In this document: positions 1 through 9,135 of the stretch, in pieces
Numbering within the stretch: the stretch's first letter is position 1
Layout of the letters: every line of letters starts with the position of its first letter
NCBI GenBank assembly: GCA_964570665.1
Contig: CAZMZH010000007.1
Coordinates: 124,001-188,000 of the forward strand
Direction: 5' to 3'
Length of the DNA stretch: 64,000 bases
Source of the DNA: JAJDAT01 sp964570665
GTDB lineage: Bacteria > Nitrospinota > Nitrospinia > Nitrospinales > JAJDAT01
Notes under the pieces: generated by a model
Database searches by the model: none
What the model saw: the letters and a program-made list of their open reading frames with translations, nothing else
Told to the model about the DNA's origin: nothing
Program-made: the position numbers and the translations under genes

Positions 1-407
1 GGTTGGATCTCGCCATATTAGTAACCGTAGGATTGTTTTACAAACAACTGTTAGCGGTAGCCTTTGACGAAGAGTTTGCCAAACTGCGCGGGATCAGCGT
101 AGAGTGGTTTTACATCCTCTTTTTGATTTTGATCGGCTTCACCGTAGTGATTATGATCCGGATCGTCGGTTTAATCTTGGTCATTGCTTTGCTGACCATA
201 CCGCCTGCCATCGCAAACCATTATATTCGGTCGCTCAGCCATATGATGATATTAGCGGTGATACTGGGAATCTTTTTTACTTGTTCTGGATTAGCGCTGT
301 CTTACGAACCCGATCTTCCTTCGGGTCCTATGATCATCGTTTTGTCGGGTTCGGTATTTATCGTTTCCGTCCTCGCTCAAAACGCCTTCCGCAAAAAACG
401 GTTTTAA
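1..407 (+). CDS. Metal ABC transporter permease, ZnuB/TroC (ABC-3) family, C-terminal part
   Basis: The gene is cut by the left window edge; the frame is open from the first bases and ends at the TAA at 405-407. The visible ~134 residues are very hydrophobic, with about four membrane segments. They include the DEEFAKLRGI cytoplasmic loop typical of ABC-3 permeases, a segment with IRIVGLILVIALLTIPPA, and the late SYEPDLPSGPMIIVLSG segment, which in this family reads DLPSGP(T/M)IVL. ABC-3 permeases form the inner-membrane channel of zinc, manganese or iron uptake systems together with an ATPase and a binding protein, which would lie left of the window. The end is convergent with the next gene, 14 bp away, with no clear terminator between. 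The family is confident; the metal cannot be told. Confidence 0.85.
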   Translation, partial: LDLAILVTVGLFYKQLLAVAFDEEFAKLRGISVEWFYILFLILIGFTVVIMIRIVGLILVIALLTIPPAIANHYIRSLSHMMILAVILGIFFTCSGLALSYEPDLPSGPMIIVLSGSVFIVSVLAQNAFRKKRF

Positions 408-421
408 GTTTTCGTTAAATT

Positions 422-2098
422 CTATTTTTCCATAATACCTTGTTGCATTTTTATTTTATTAATTTGAATGTAGATAAGAGGGGTATCGTCAACCTTGATG
501 GAATGAATCGTCTCTCCTTTTGGCAAAAACCCCCAGCGTGGATTGGCTATATAAAAGTGACACTTCTTTAATGACAATTTAAGGTCGTTTAAAAATTGAC
601 CTATAAACGCATAGTCTACAAAAAGAGGTTTTAAAAAATAATTTGAATCAAGATAGTATCCTGACATTATTGGAGGAGTTAACGAACAAACTTGTATCGG
701 GAATCGATAATTTTGTTTTTGTACATAGTCATTGAGCCAAAGAGCCGCTTGACGTTCGGAATTTCCATAATAATCAATATCAAATTTTCCAAAGGCTCCT
801 TTTAGCCCTCCCGTCACCTCATTAAAATATACATATTGGTTGGGGTGACTTCTGATCTGCCAACTTGCAACGGGATACAGGCCTGCTATTATTACGAAAT
901 AAAAAATTAAATTTAAAAGTTTCCTTTGCCCTTTTTTAATAAAGGAAAAACGAGCAATAACTTGATAGAACAAATAAAATCCTAAAGCGGCTAAACATGC
1001 CGTTAAAGGTCCTAAAAACAAAAAATGTCTTAGCCCATCATACAAAGTCGACTTTGATATTATTGCCGTCGCCACTGGGAAAATCATAGCAAATAAAATT
1101 AAACGAATTGACCATATTCCTTCTTTAGAATCGAACGGAGGCAAACTCCCGACCAACTTTGATTTGGAAAATAAAGCGACTCCTATTAACAACAAAGCTA
1201 AACCCAAAAGCTGGATTAATGGGGTCGTAATGGAATACCAGGTTAAAACGTAATCCCATGGAACTTCTGTTGCCAAAATGTAATCGCCTTGAAAAAACAT
1301 TGGATATGGGAAAGGAAAGTTTTTAAACATTTGCAGGGTGTTTAAAACATTTTCTATCGTATTACTCTGGACATAGGGCCAAAAGGCAATCATCCAAATA
1401 AGTGAAAGTCCCATTGGGAAAAGCGCAAAAGTTAGTGTTGATTTAAAAAATTCTCGACCTTGGATTTCTTGGCTCTCCCAACGAAGCGCTTGCCAAGCAG
1501 AATGAAAAAGGATTAAATAAAAAACCAAGATCACTCCTCCTATCCGAACACCCAAAGTACACCCTAAAGCGAATGACAACGCGATCAAACACTTCCATGG
1601 AATTCTTTTACTTGTCCAATAAGGAATGGTCCTAACCATAGCCAATAAACTAAATACATAAAATGCCGCAAAAGGAATGTCTTTGGGATTATTGAATGAA
1701 TGGCCATAATACCGTGGGGACAAAAAAAGAAAAATCACGCCTAACAAAGAAAATCCATGCGAATGGGTCAACGTATAAACCAATAAATAGACGGCAAGAA
1801 CGCCAAAAAATCCGAGGAGCGCATTCCATAAATGTCGGGTTTCATATTCTCCAAAAGGAGAAACCTTATTCAATAACGCGGAAACGCCGTCTACCAATCC
1901 TCCATACAAATACAAGTTTCTATAGGATAAAAAAGACTTGTCTTCAAATAAGCTCGTATAATAATTTAGAACAAGTTCTCCATATCGTTTTTGATATTTC
2001 TCATCCTGGGTAATGGCATAATCCTTAAACGTGGCGAGAATAAGAATTAAGTAACCTGCAAAAAAAATAATGGAAAGGATTTTTAAGGGCTGTTTCAT
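422..2098 (-). CDS. GT-C fold membrane glycosyltransferase (ArnT/PMT-like)
   Basis: A 558-residue integral membrane protein. It has an N-terminal membrane segment (about residues 7-24), followed by a periplasmic loop with an acidic pair in ITQDE (D32, E33). That is the position of the catalytic Asp in dolichyl/undecaprenyl-phosphate-sugar dependent GT-C enzymes. About ten more hydrophobic segments follow, then a soluble C-terminal tail after about residue 420. The FNNPKDIPFAAFY loop is typical of the GT39/PMT relatives. The family moves a sugar from a polyprenyl-phosphate donor to lipid, glycan or protein on the outer face of the inner membrane. The acceptor is unknown. A second GT-C enzyme lies at 9662-11788 but the two are not close copies. 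The start is ATG at 2098 with only a weak upstream AGGT. Confidence 0.75.
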   Translation of the reverse strand: MKQPLKILSIIFFAGYLILILATFKDYAITQDEKYQKRYGELVLNYYTSLFEDKSFLSYRNLYLYGGLVDGVSALLNKVSPFGEYETRHLWNALLGFFGVLAVYLLVYTLTHSHGFSLLGVIFLFLSPRYYGHSFNNPKDIPFAAFYVFSLLAMVRTIPYWTSKRIPWKCLIALSFALGCTLGVRIGGVILVFYLILFHSAWQALRWESQEIQGREFFKSTLTFALFPMGLSLIWMIAFWPYVQSNTIENVLNTLQMFKNFPFPYPMFFQGDYILATEVPWDYVLTWYSITTPLIQLLGLALLLIGVALFSKSKLVGSLPPFDSKEGIWSIRLILFAMIFPVATAIISKSTLYDGLRHFLFLGPLTACLAALGFYLFYQVIARFSFIKKGQRKLLNLIFYFVIIAGLYPVASWQIRSHPNQYVYFNEVTGGLKGAFGKFDIDYYGNSERQAALWLNDYVQKQNYRFPIQVCSLTPPIMSGYYLDSNYFLKPLFVDYAFIGQFLNDLKLSLKKCHFYIANPRWGFLPKGETIHSIKVDDTPLIYIQINKIKMQQGIMEK

Positions 2099-2140
2099 AA
2101 GATCATTTTGACCTTCGCCTTTCGATTATCCAATAGAAAA

Positions 2141-2314
2141 ATGAAAACTCTTGGAGCAATAACTGGTTGTTTTTTTAACGTGTGGATGGCGTTGAGTTTA
2201 ATGAGCTGTGCCAGCGCTCCTACGCAAAAAGACAAAACGGGAGCAAAACAAGCGGAACCGACTGATTTGTATGTCAAACCTGACCATACTACGGTTTATA
2301 TAGTATTACTTTAA
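2141..2314 (+). CDS. Possible small lipoprotein
   Basis: A short frame beginning ATG AAA ACT at 2141. It encodes a basic start, a hydrophobic stretch and the lipobox-like LMSC, followed by ASAPTQKDKTG, which is typical of a lipid-anchored periplasmic peptide of about 57 residues. The frame can be extended upstream to a TTG at 2108, but the hydrophobic signal fits the internal ATG better. No good ribosome binding site is visible, and it sits between two minus-strand genes, ending 8 bp from the stop of the radical SAM gene. It could be a degraded or chance frame; the lipobox is the only support. Confidence 0.4.
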   Translation: MKTLGAITGCFFNVWMALSLMSCASAPTQKDKTGAKQAEPTDLYVKPDHTTVYIVLL

Positions 2315-2322
2315 GGGAACGA

Positions 2323-4101
2323 TTAAGCGGGAGCGAGTGTAGAAAGTTTTACTTCAATATTTTCGCGCTCGTGATAGCCGAGGTATAACAAGCCGTCCGA
2401 CAACGAGTAATTGTGCGGAAAAGTTTCTACCACTTCGTTGAGTCTTCCGACCATTTCTTCATAAACAACGGTGGCTTCTTCGGCATTCATCCCTACGCTG
2501 ATATCGTAAGAATAACCTAAGCTCAGATCATGCTCTGGAGGCGTGTATAAATTGGAAATATGCCATTTTTGAGCATTCTTCTCTAACGGAGTGCCTCTTT
2601 CTAAATCGAATTGAGACATGATTGCGGAAAATCCTGGGGTTTCTAACAATAACGGATTATCCAGCACGAAATTAAGGGTGTCTAACACCTCTTCGCGTGT
2701 TTCCGTTGGGAAACCGCAGATCAAATAGAAATGCATTGCAATGCCTATATCCATACATTGCTTGGCGGTGCCGTCGATCACTTCCAGTTCGACGCCCTTA
2801 TCCATACAATCTAGAACTCTTTGATTGTAAGATTCCAAACCAAAAATCAATTTTCTCAAACCAGAACGATACAACATCTCTAATCTGTTACCGCGCAATA
2901 AACTCTTTTCGAATTTAAGCTCGCCTGTCCACTGGACCTTGATACCTTCTTCTAGGATTTTTTCCGCAAACGATTTTAGGAAATTGATTGGCAACGCTTC
3001 ATCGGTAAAGAAGAAATAGTTACAGCCATATTTTTCCTGCAAGTTTTTGAAATCCTGAACCACGTTCTCCGCGTAGCGAACATGAAAGTCCATATGGTCA
3101 AACGGGATTGAACAAAAGGCGCAACGTTCCCAGTAACAACCGCGCGATCCCATTACCGGCAACACTCTTTCCGGAGATAGATAAAGATCGAAAGGCATCC
3201 CGTCAAAATCCGGCGTTGGCAACAAGTTTAAATCTTCTTTGGCAAAAGGACGATTGACAACCACTTTGCCTTCGCGCTCGTAGATCAGATTAGGAACTTT
3301 CGTTAAGTCTCCTTCCCCACGAAGCTGTTGTACCAGGTTCAATAAAGGAGTTTCGCCCTCATGAACGATAAAGCTATCGACAAAATTGAAGAGCGGCGAA
3401 CCTTTTTCTAATCGATCAACCAATTTAGTGAAAACGCTACCGCCGACGGTGATATGAATATCGGGTCGAGCTTCCTTCATTAAATGCGCAAAGGTTAATC
3501 CAGGAACCACTTGTTCAACCGAGGTGATTGAGATACCTAAAATATCGATATCTTCTTTTGCAATTGAGGGGATGTAGTGTTCTTTATAAAGATCGTAAAA
3601 ATAGTTTTCTTCGGGTCTGTTGAACGAATCGATTATTTCCGCCGAAGAGTATGGAGAAAATCTCATTTGGCTGCCGATAACTGTCAATTGCGACGGAAAA
3701 TAAGGCGCCAAAATATTATCAAGCCAAACGTCGATGATTTTTAGGCTTTCCATATAACGATCGACATCGTAAAAATCTTGATTCCTCAAAGAAGCCTTAG
3801 CGCCGTCGATTTCGTGCATCAAAGCGGGAATAATTTCTTCGGCTTCTTTTAGCTTGCCTAATTTTTCTTGTTCAAATTGCGAAAGCGAAGGCTGTGAAGA
3901 GAGCTGGCGAATTTGATTCAGGATTTTTTCGTAAAGCGGCTGTGTTTTTTCCCAAGTACAAAGATGATCCAATAACTCAATAGCCAAATCTCTTTGAACG
4001 ACGTCTTCAATCCCATGACTGTTAAGATATGCCTTTAACGCTGGCAAACTTAAATACGGTTGCGAAGGATGCCAAGATGAAGGAAAAACCAGATAAATCA
4101 T
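2323..4101 (-). CDS. B12-binding domain radical SAM protein
   Basis: A 592-residue protein with an N-terminal cobalamin-binding-like Rossmann region (about residues 1-290). It includes the segment DILGISITSVEQVVPGLTFA and the strand-turn DIHITVGGSVFTKL. A radical SAM TIM barrel starts at about residue 315. The [4Fe-4S] cysteines are C322, C327 and C330 in GCYWERCAFCS, a CX4CX2C spacing one residue longer than the canonical CX3CX2C but seen in related B12-radical SAM proteins. Members of the group do methylations, ring closures or other radical chemistry; the substrate here is unknown. AAGGA lies just upstream of the ATG at 4101. The cupin gene is 61 bp upstream on the same strand and is likely co-transcribed. 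Confidence 0.82.
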   Translation of the reverse strand: MIYLVFPSSWHPSQPYLSLPALKAYLNSHGIEDVVQRDLAIELLDHLCTWEKTQPLYEKILNQIRQLSSQPSLSQFEQEKLGKLKEAEEIIPALMHEIDGAKASLRNQDFYDVDRYMESLKIIDVWLDNILAPYFPSQLTVIGSQMRFSPYSSAEIIDSFNRPEENYFYDLYKEHYIPSIAKEDIDILGISITSVEQVVPGLTFAHLMKEARPDIHITVGGSVFTKLVDRLEKGSPLFNFVDSFIVHEGETPLLNLVQQLRGEGDLTKVPNLIYEREGKVVVNRPFAKEDLNLLPTPDFDGMPFDLYLSPERVLPVMGSRGCYWERCAFCSIPFDHMDFHVRYAENVVQDFKNLQEKYGCNYFFFTDEALPINFLKSFAEKILEEGIKVQWTGELKFEKSLLRGNRLEMLYRSGLRKLIFGLESYNQRVLDCMDKGVELEVIDGTAKQCMDIGIAMHFYLICGFPTETREEVLDTLNFVLDNPLLLETPGFSAIMSQFDLERGTPLEKNAQKWHISNLYTPPEHDLSLGYSYDISVGMNAEEATVVYEEMVGRLNEVVETFPHNYSLSDGLLYLGYHERENIEVKLSTLAPA

Positions 4102-4162
4102 TTTACTATCCTTTATTTAAAAATGCCGCCCAATGGACGACCACCTCTCAAAAACTTATAAA

Positions 4163-4480
4163 TTACGGCTTAGGAGCCATAAAAACGAGCATCACCAATT
4201 TGTCGTCGCTATCGTTGACCACGCCATGATCTTCGCCAGCGGGAGCGATCGTGATTTCGTCTTTCGTCAATGTTTTTTCTTCGGAACCCACGGTAACTTT
4301 CCCAGATCCCTCTACCACATAATATACCTTATCCGAGTCCCCGTGAGAATGGACTTTTTGAAATTGGCCCGGTTCCATGCAATAGACGTCGCAAAAAAAT
4401 TTATCGGTATCGAACAAACTGACTTTATTCAGTTTTTCCGGGTTGAATGCAATTGAATCTCGAACGTTGATTACTTTCAT
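4163..4480 (-). CDS. Small single-domain cupin protein
   Basis: A 105-residue protein that is essentially one cupin barrel. Motif 1 is PGQFQKVHSHGDSDKVYYVVEG, with H44, H46 and D50 as likely metal ligands. Motif 2 is around IAPAGEDHGVVN, with H85. Such small cupins bind a divalent metal and act as isomerases, dioxygenases or ligand sensors; nothing here tells which. GGA lies close upstream of the ATG at 4480. It sits directly upstream of the radical SAM gene on the same strand, so it may handle a substrate or product of that enzyme; that is inferred from position only. Confidence 0.78.
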   Translation of the reverse strand: MKVINVRDSIAFNPEKLNKVSLFDTDKFFCDVYCMEPGQFQKVHSHGDSDKVYYVVEGSGKVTVGSEEKTLTKDEITIAPAGEDHGVVNDSDDKLVMLVFMAPKP

Positions 4481-4633
4481 TATATCCAGAATCCTGCGAT
4501 GAGTTTGAACTGGAATCGACTGTTGAATAATCGTTAATTAAGCGGTTATACCAGACGATGGATTAATTGAAAATAGTACCATATAAAGGCGTCCTGCCCA
4601 AAAAAAACGATGTTCAAGATAGGGCATTTCTTA

Positions 4634-4662
4634 TTGATTTATAGGCAGGTATAAACTATTCT
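4634..4662 (+). promoter_or_regulatory. Possible sigma70-type promoter upstream of tRNA-Pro
   Basis: TTGATT (4634-4639), a 17-bp spacer and TATTCT (4657-4662) form a fair match to -35/-10 elements, 93 bp before the tRNA. In AT-rich DNA such matches occur by chance, so this is weak. Confidence 0.25.
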
Positions 4663-4755
4663 GGGATTTCTGATCAAAAAGAAGCAAACGATTCTCACAT
4701 AGACTAGGACAAACAAACGTAAAATCTCGTTTTCACCCTATTCCAACAAAAATTA

Positions 4756-4832
<77 letters not shown>

Positions 4833-4841
4833 TATATGATG

Positions 4842-4880
4842 AGGGTTTCTGGGTTTCGACCTGGAAACCCTTTTCTTTTC
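4842..4880 (+). terminator. Rho-independent terminator of the tRNA-Pro transcript
   Basis: AGGGTTTC (4842-4849) pairs with GAAACCCT (4864-4871). An inner TGGG/CCTG extends the stem around a TTTCGA loop, and TTTTCTTTT follows at 4871-4879. Confidence 0.85.
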
Positions 4881-5134
4881 TTAAGACCGATCTTTCAGGC
4901 GAACTACTAAATTGCCAGTCGACCTTGTGGGAATATAAAAAGTATTTTACATGAATCCACAGGTGACTTTAGATTTACTTAGGTTTAGAATGTTATATAC
5001 AAATGACCCAATTTGGACTTAACTTAACAAATTCTTTATTCTATATAAAGGTTCACTAAATCAGAACGACGTTCAATGAATTTTTATGTTCACAAGAGAA
5101 TTCCCCACTAATAGTTCTCAACCTAATTCAACTA

Positions 5135-5172
5135 AAAGCCGGGTCGAGAAAACTGTTACCCTTCTCGGCTTT
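5135..5172 (+). promoter_or_regulatory. Structured leader hairpin before the hybrid kinase
   Basis: AAAGC (5135-5139) pairs with GCTTT (5168-5172) and CGAGAA (5145-5150) with TTCTCG (5162-5167). A 5-nt bulge CGGGT and an 11-nt loop complete the structure, which ends 23 nt before the kinase ATG. The loop sequence AACTGTTACC recurs almost exactly just after the hairpin as AACTGTTGCC (5174-5183). It may be a translational control element. It matches no riboswitch class that I recognise, and no U-tract follows, so it is not a terminator. The rest of 4881-5195 shows nothing clear. Confidence 0.35.
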
Positions 5173-5195
5173 CAACTGTTGCCGGGACAGACTCT

Positions 5196-7646
5196 ATGAA
5201 TAAATCTAAAGTTATATTAAAAAACCCTACATGGTTTTTAACCATATCTCTGATTATTACAATTTCCACTATCCTTTATTTTGTGGCTATTGGGTGGGAA
5301 CTTTACAATCGCGAGAAACAACTGTTGATCACACAAGCGTCCATTAACCGAATGAGCGAGCAAATTATCTATTTAGATGAGGTGTTAACTATGTCTGCTC
5401 GCCTTAATGCCGTAACCGGTGAAAAATTTTGGGAGAATCGTTATAACAAATACGAACCAAAATTAAACTTTATCCTCACAAAAGTTATATCCCTTTCCTC
5501 AAGTCTATCCGCAAAACGCTTTATATCCGAGACGGAAAACTCTAATAACGCATTGGTTGCGATGGAACGCCAATCGTTTATGGAGGTGCACGAAGGTAGG
5601 TTAAAGCAAGCAAAAGATATTTTGTTTAGCGATGAATATGAGAACCACAAAAGCATTTACGCCAACGGTATTTCCAGGTTCTTGGAAGACAATAAATTTG
5701 AGATTGAAAAAAATGTTAAGGACAGCGAACGGCGTATGGTCAATTATCTACTAATTGCCATTGTTATTATCTTAGTCAGTTGGACTATCGTCTTTTTCAT
5801 TTTTTGGGGGCATTTTTCTAAACGTAACAAAATAGAAAATAAACTAATTGAAAGTACTGAAAAGTTGCGATTGATTCTCGATGCAAGTGGCGATGGAATA
5901 TACGGCTTGGATTTAAATGGGCAGACAACATTCGCAAACCCCGCCGCAGAGAAAATGCTTGGTTACCCATTTAAGGAAATGTTAAATCAATCTCAGCACG
6001 CTTTAATTCATCATACAAAGCAAGATGGAACTCCTTACCATCCTGAAAAATGCCCTGTTTTTGCCACAATCAGCGAAAATAAAGTTCAACATATTTCTGA
6101 TGAAGTCTTTTGGAAAAAAGATGGCACTAGTTTTCCCGTTGAGTATATTTCTACTCCGATAGTTGCAAACGGGGAAACCAAAGGCGCCGTCGTATCCTTT
6201 CAAAATATCTCCGATCGAAAAAAGGCCGAGAAGGAATTGGAGAAAGCAAAAATAGAAGCTGAGTCTGCCAATTATACGAAAAGTATATTCTTGGCTAATA
6301 TGAGTCACGAAATTCGCACTCCCTTGAATGCAATTCTCGGGTACGCCCAAATCCTTTTAAGAGAACAAAATTTGAATCAGAGGCAAATAGAGGCTCTGAA
6401 GACGATCAATGCTAGTGGTTCAAGTCTCCTAAAAATGATCAATGATATCCTCGACATATCGAAAATAGAAGCGGGTAAACAGGAAATTAATGCTATTAGT
6501 TTTGATCTTAAGGAATTAACCGAAGAAATTTCAAAAATGTTTGAGCTGCGGTGTCGGCAAAAGCAATTGGGTTGGAATGTCGAAGGTGTAAATGAAAAGC
6601 ATTTTGTTTTAGGAGATGAAGCAAAGTTAAAAGCTATATTGGTTAATTTAATTGGAAATGCCGTCAAATTTACTGAATCGGGTATTGTGTCATTAAAAAT
6701 ATCTTCTTTAGAAAAGGACTGTTATCTTTTTGAGGTCACAGATACAGGAATTGGAATTTCCGAAAAAAATCAGAGTTATATTTTTGAACCCTTTAACCAA
6801 GAAATTTCAGGCGCAAAACAGGGTGGGACCGGATTGGGCCTTCCAATTTCCAATAAGCAATTGGAACTCATGGGATCAGAATTGAGGCTGAAATCTGAAT
6901 TGAATAAAGGTTCGAATTTTTATTTTACTTTATTTCTGCCGCCAACATCCGAGGACAATGTAAGGCAGATTGAACAAAATCGAAATATCCTTTGCCTAGC
7001 TAAAGGCTATCGGGTAAAAGCTCTAGTTGTCGATGATGTTAAAGAGAACCGCGATATCTTATCGTTGATTCTCTCTGATTTGAAGATTGAGGTAGTAGAA
7101 GCGGTTGATGGCAAGGACGGCTTGGAAAAAGTTCGGAAACATATCCCCGACATTATTTTCATGGATTTACGAATGCCAGTCATGAATGGGAAAGAGACCA
7201 TTCTTGCGATCCAAAAAGAGTTTGGCAAGGATAGGTTTAAAATAGTTGTCGTAACCGCTTCGGTGTTTGAACATCAAAGAGAAGATTATAGAAAGCTAGG
7301 ATGCGGAGGTTTTATTATAAAACCTTTTCATGTTGAACAAATTTATAAGAGTCTCCAGGAACTCCTTGGAGTGGAATTTGAATACGTAAATGAAGAAGGA
7401 AGGAAAATTAATGCGTCAGATATAGATTTTTCAAATATCTGCATTCCAGAAACTCTTTATAAAAATTTTTCGCAATCTATTGCGATTGGCAATATCGCAA
7501 TGATTGATAAATACATGGAAGAGTTAGGTCAAATTAATGATAATTGTGAACAGTTAAAAGAACTTTTTATACAATACTTGAAAAATTATGATACGGAAAG
7601 TATCAAACAAGCTTTGGAAAAATTGAATATTTCTTCCTCTTCATAA
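5196..7646 (+). CDS. Hybrid sensor histidine kinase with PAS and receiver domains
   Basis: An 816-residue inner-membrane sensor. TM1 is at about 13-33, a helical periplasmic sensor at about 34-180, TM2 at about 184-206 and a PAS domain at about 220-345. The HisKA box is SHEIRTPLNAILGY with phospho-acceptor H371. The HATPase has N box LIGNAVKF, G1 DTGIGIS and G2 GGTGLGLPIS. The receiver runs from about 607 to 727, with D613/D614, phospho-acceptor D657 in FMDLRMP and a conserved Lys in IIKPF. A helical tail of about 80 residues follows. The stimulus is unknown and no separate response regulator is adjacent, so output probably goes by phosphorelay to an unlinked protein. It is paralogous to the kinase at 53819-56287, including the tail. 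The stretch 7647-7793 downstream shows no strong terminator. Confidence 0.92.
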   Translation: MNKSKVILKNPTWFLTISLIITISTILYFVAIGWELYNREKQLLITQASINRMSEQIIYLDEVLTMSARLNAVTGEKFWENRYNKYEPKLNFILTKVISLSSSLSAKRFISETENSNNALVAMERQSFMEVHEGRLKQAKDILFSDEYENHKSIYANGISRFLEDNKFEIEKNVKDSERRMVNYLLIAIVIILVSWTIVFFIFWGHFSKRNKIENKLIESTEKLRLILDASGDGIYGLDLNGQTTFANPAAEKMLGYPFKEMLNQSQHALIHHTKQDGTPYHPEKCPVFATISENKVQHISDEVFWKKDGTSFPVEYISTPIVANGETKGAVVSFQNISDRKKAEKELEKAKIEAESANYTKSIFLANMSHEIRTPLNAILGYAQILLREQNLNQRQIEALKTINASGSSLLKMINDILDISKIEAGKQEINAISFDLKELTEEISKMFELRCRQKQLGWNVEGVNEKHFVLGDEAKLKAILVNLIGNAVKFTESGIVSLKISSLEKDCYLFEVTDTGIGISEKNQSYIFEPFNQEISGAKQGGTGLGLPISNKQLELMGSELRLKSELNKGSNFYFTLFLPPTSEDNVRQIEQNRNILCLAKGYRVKALVVDDVKENRDILSLILSDLKIEVVEAVDGKDGLEKVRKHIPDIIFMDLRMPVMNGKETILAIQKEFGKDRFKIVVVTASVFEHQREDYRKLGCGGFIIKPFHVEQIYKSLQELLGVEFEYVNEEGRKINASDIDFSNICIPETLYKNFSQSIAIGNIAMIDKYMEELGQINDNCEQLKELFIQYLKNYDTESIKQALEKLNISSSS

Positions 7647-7793
7647 ACCGTTAAAATCAATTCATCGAAGTTTAACCCAGACTGAAGATTAGGATTAATA
7701 GGGGGTCAATTGAAAAATCAGATGAATGCGCAACAAAGGCCCATTTTGGGGTTATTTTTTCCTATCCGAGGAATGGACAAGTCTACAGTCTGC

Positions 7794-8966
7794 CTAAATT
7801 ATTTTCGACTCTATAAAGATCTTTTCATGTTGCACAATATAAATTATCGCCAAACAAAGCCAAACCAGCTTGTCATTTTCTAAATAATATCCAAAATTTA
7901 TCCAATCTCTAAACACACATATCTGAACTTCATAAAGTCCAATACCCTTTTGCTCTGGATTTCCGCGGGGGGATAAGAGCATTTTATTAATTGGATCCGC
8001 GGGGCTAATATGAACTGACTTAATATCTCCTAATGAGAAAGATTTTTTAGATTTTAACTTATGACCAACTAGATGAGTTACTACTAAATTATCTTTTTCA
8101 ATAAAAATCTGAAGAATTTTATTTTTCGACCTGATTGAAATAAATTTAATCGCAAAAATTAAAACCACAAAAATTGTGATAGCAAAAATAACTGAAATGG
8201 GATTCTTTTCGTAATATAAAAGGTCTATTAAAATTGGAAGTAGTAAACCGATCCAAATAATTAATAAAGTTTGAAGGATATAGTGAGACTTTTTTATTTC
8301 CTCTTTAATATCTTCTAGCTCATTAATTTCAATAATGGGTTGATTCCCTTTATTATTAATGAACTTTTTTTCGTAATTTCTGAATTTGGGAAAAGTTTCA
8401 AGCTTAAGGGTTTTGACTTCTTCAACGCTTAGTTTATTGACATCCCAGTTCTCCCTGTTAATTTTCTCTCCACAATTTGGGCAAAAGGAAGAATATGTAT
8501 AAACAACCGTTGTACATCTTTTACAACTTATATTAGCGATTACATTTAACTCTTCGTTGGACTTATCAGTTTTTTCCTTTTCACAAGATATGTCTGTTTC
8601 TATTGTTTCAGAATCATTACTTTCTTTTAATCCTACAGGACTGCCGTCCTTTTCGTCCTTTATTATCGCCAAATTTTGTTTACCTATGAGATTTCCTTGA
8701 TCCGCAGCCATTTGATACCAATTTTCAGCTTCATCAAGGTCTTTAGGAACCCCATTCCCTTGCTGATATAAAATCCCTAAATTGTTTTGAGCTTTTGGAT
8801 CTCCCTCAATTGCGAGGGCTTTCCATATTTCCAGCGCCTTTGCATAATCTCCTTCATTATAAGCTTTACGCCCTTCTTCCAAATTAGGCTTAGGCACAAT
8901 CTCTCTCATTAGTGGGATTTTTTTTAATATATGGATCTGACTTCTTTGAGTCAATAATTTTACCAT
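7794..8966 (-). CDS. Sel1-repeat / zinc-ribbon membrane protein of unknown function
   Basis: At most 390 residues. Around residues 28-110 there are Sel1/TPR-like repeats: AYNEGDYAKALEIWKALAIEG, NLGILYQQGNGVPKDLDEA and WYQMAADQG. A charged linker follows, then a zinc ribbon CKRC..CPNC at about residues 148-170. Two hydrophobic segments at about 230-275 form a membrane hairpin, and a C-terminal beta-rich domain of about 100 residues (KNKILQIFIEKDNLVVTH..) resembles a bacterial PH-like domain. Sel1 repeats usually scaffold protein contacts. An internal ATG at 8909 (MREIVPKP..) may be the true start because the repeats begin right after it; neither start has a clear ribosome binding site. No function can be assigned. 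Confidence 0.72.
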   Translation of the reverse strand: MVKLLTQRSQIHILKKIPLMREIVPKPNLEEGRKAYNEGDYAKALEIWKALAIEGDPKAQNNLGILYQQGNGVPKDLDEAENWYQMAADQGNLIGKQNLAIIKDEKDGSPVGLKESNDSETIETDISCEKEKTDKSNEELNVIANISCKRCTTVVYTYSSFCPNCGEKINRENWDVNKLSVEEVKTLKLETFPKFRNYEKKFINNKGNQPIIEINELEDIKEEIKKSHYILQTLLIIWIGLLLPILIDLLYYEKNPISVIFAITIFVVLIFAIKFISIRSKNKILQIFIEKDNLVVTHLVGHKLKSKKSFSLGDIKSVHISPADPINKMLLSPRGNPEQKGIGLYEVQICVFRDWINFGYYLENDKLVWLCLAIIYIVQHEKIFIESKII

Positions 8967-9135
8967 TTAAACTATTGACTGGCGAAAAAGTATTTGCTTC
9001 TAAGAGGCAAGAGGCTGGAGGCTCTAACCTCTCCCCTCTCTTTTCTATTTTTCTTAAAAAAGTTGCTAATCTTGCATTTTTTTTTAATAATCTCAATTGA
9101 TTCAATAAACCATTCTAATTGTAAGGATGATAATA

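Noticed and set aside
104..418. A +-strand frame overlapping the ABC permease
   Set aside because: It is the out-of-frame shadow of a well-recognised permease sequence.
2095..2277. A 60-codon minus-strand frame upstream of the GT-C gene
   Set aside because: It overlaps the opposite-strand lipoprotein candidate and lacks a ribosome site or signal features.
5135..5172. Intrinsic terminator or known riboswitch for the kinase leader hairpin
   Set aside because: No T-tract follows, and the sequence does not match a riboswitch core that I can identify; kept only as an unexplained hairpin.
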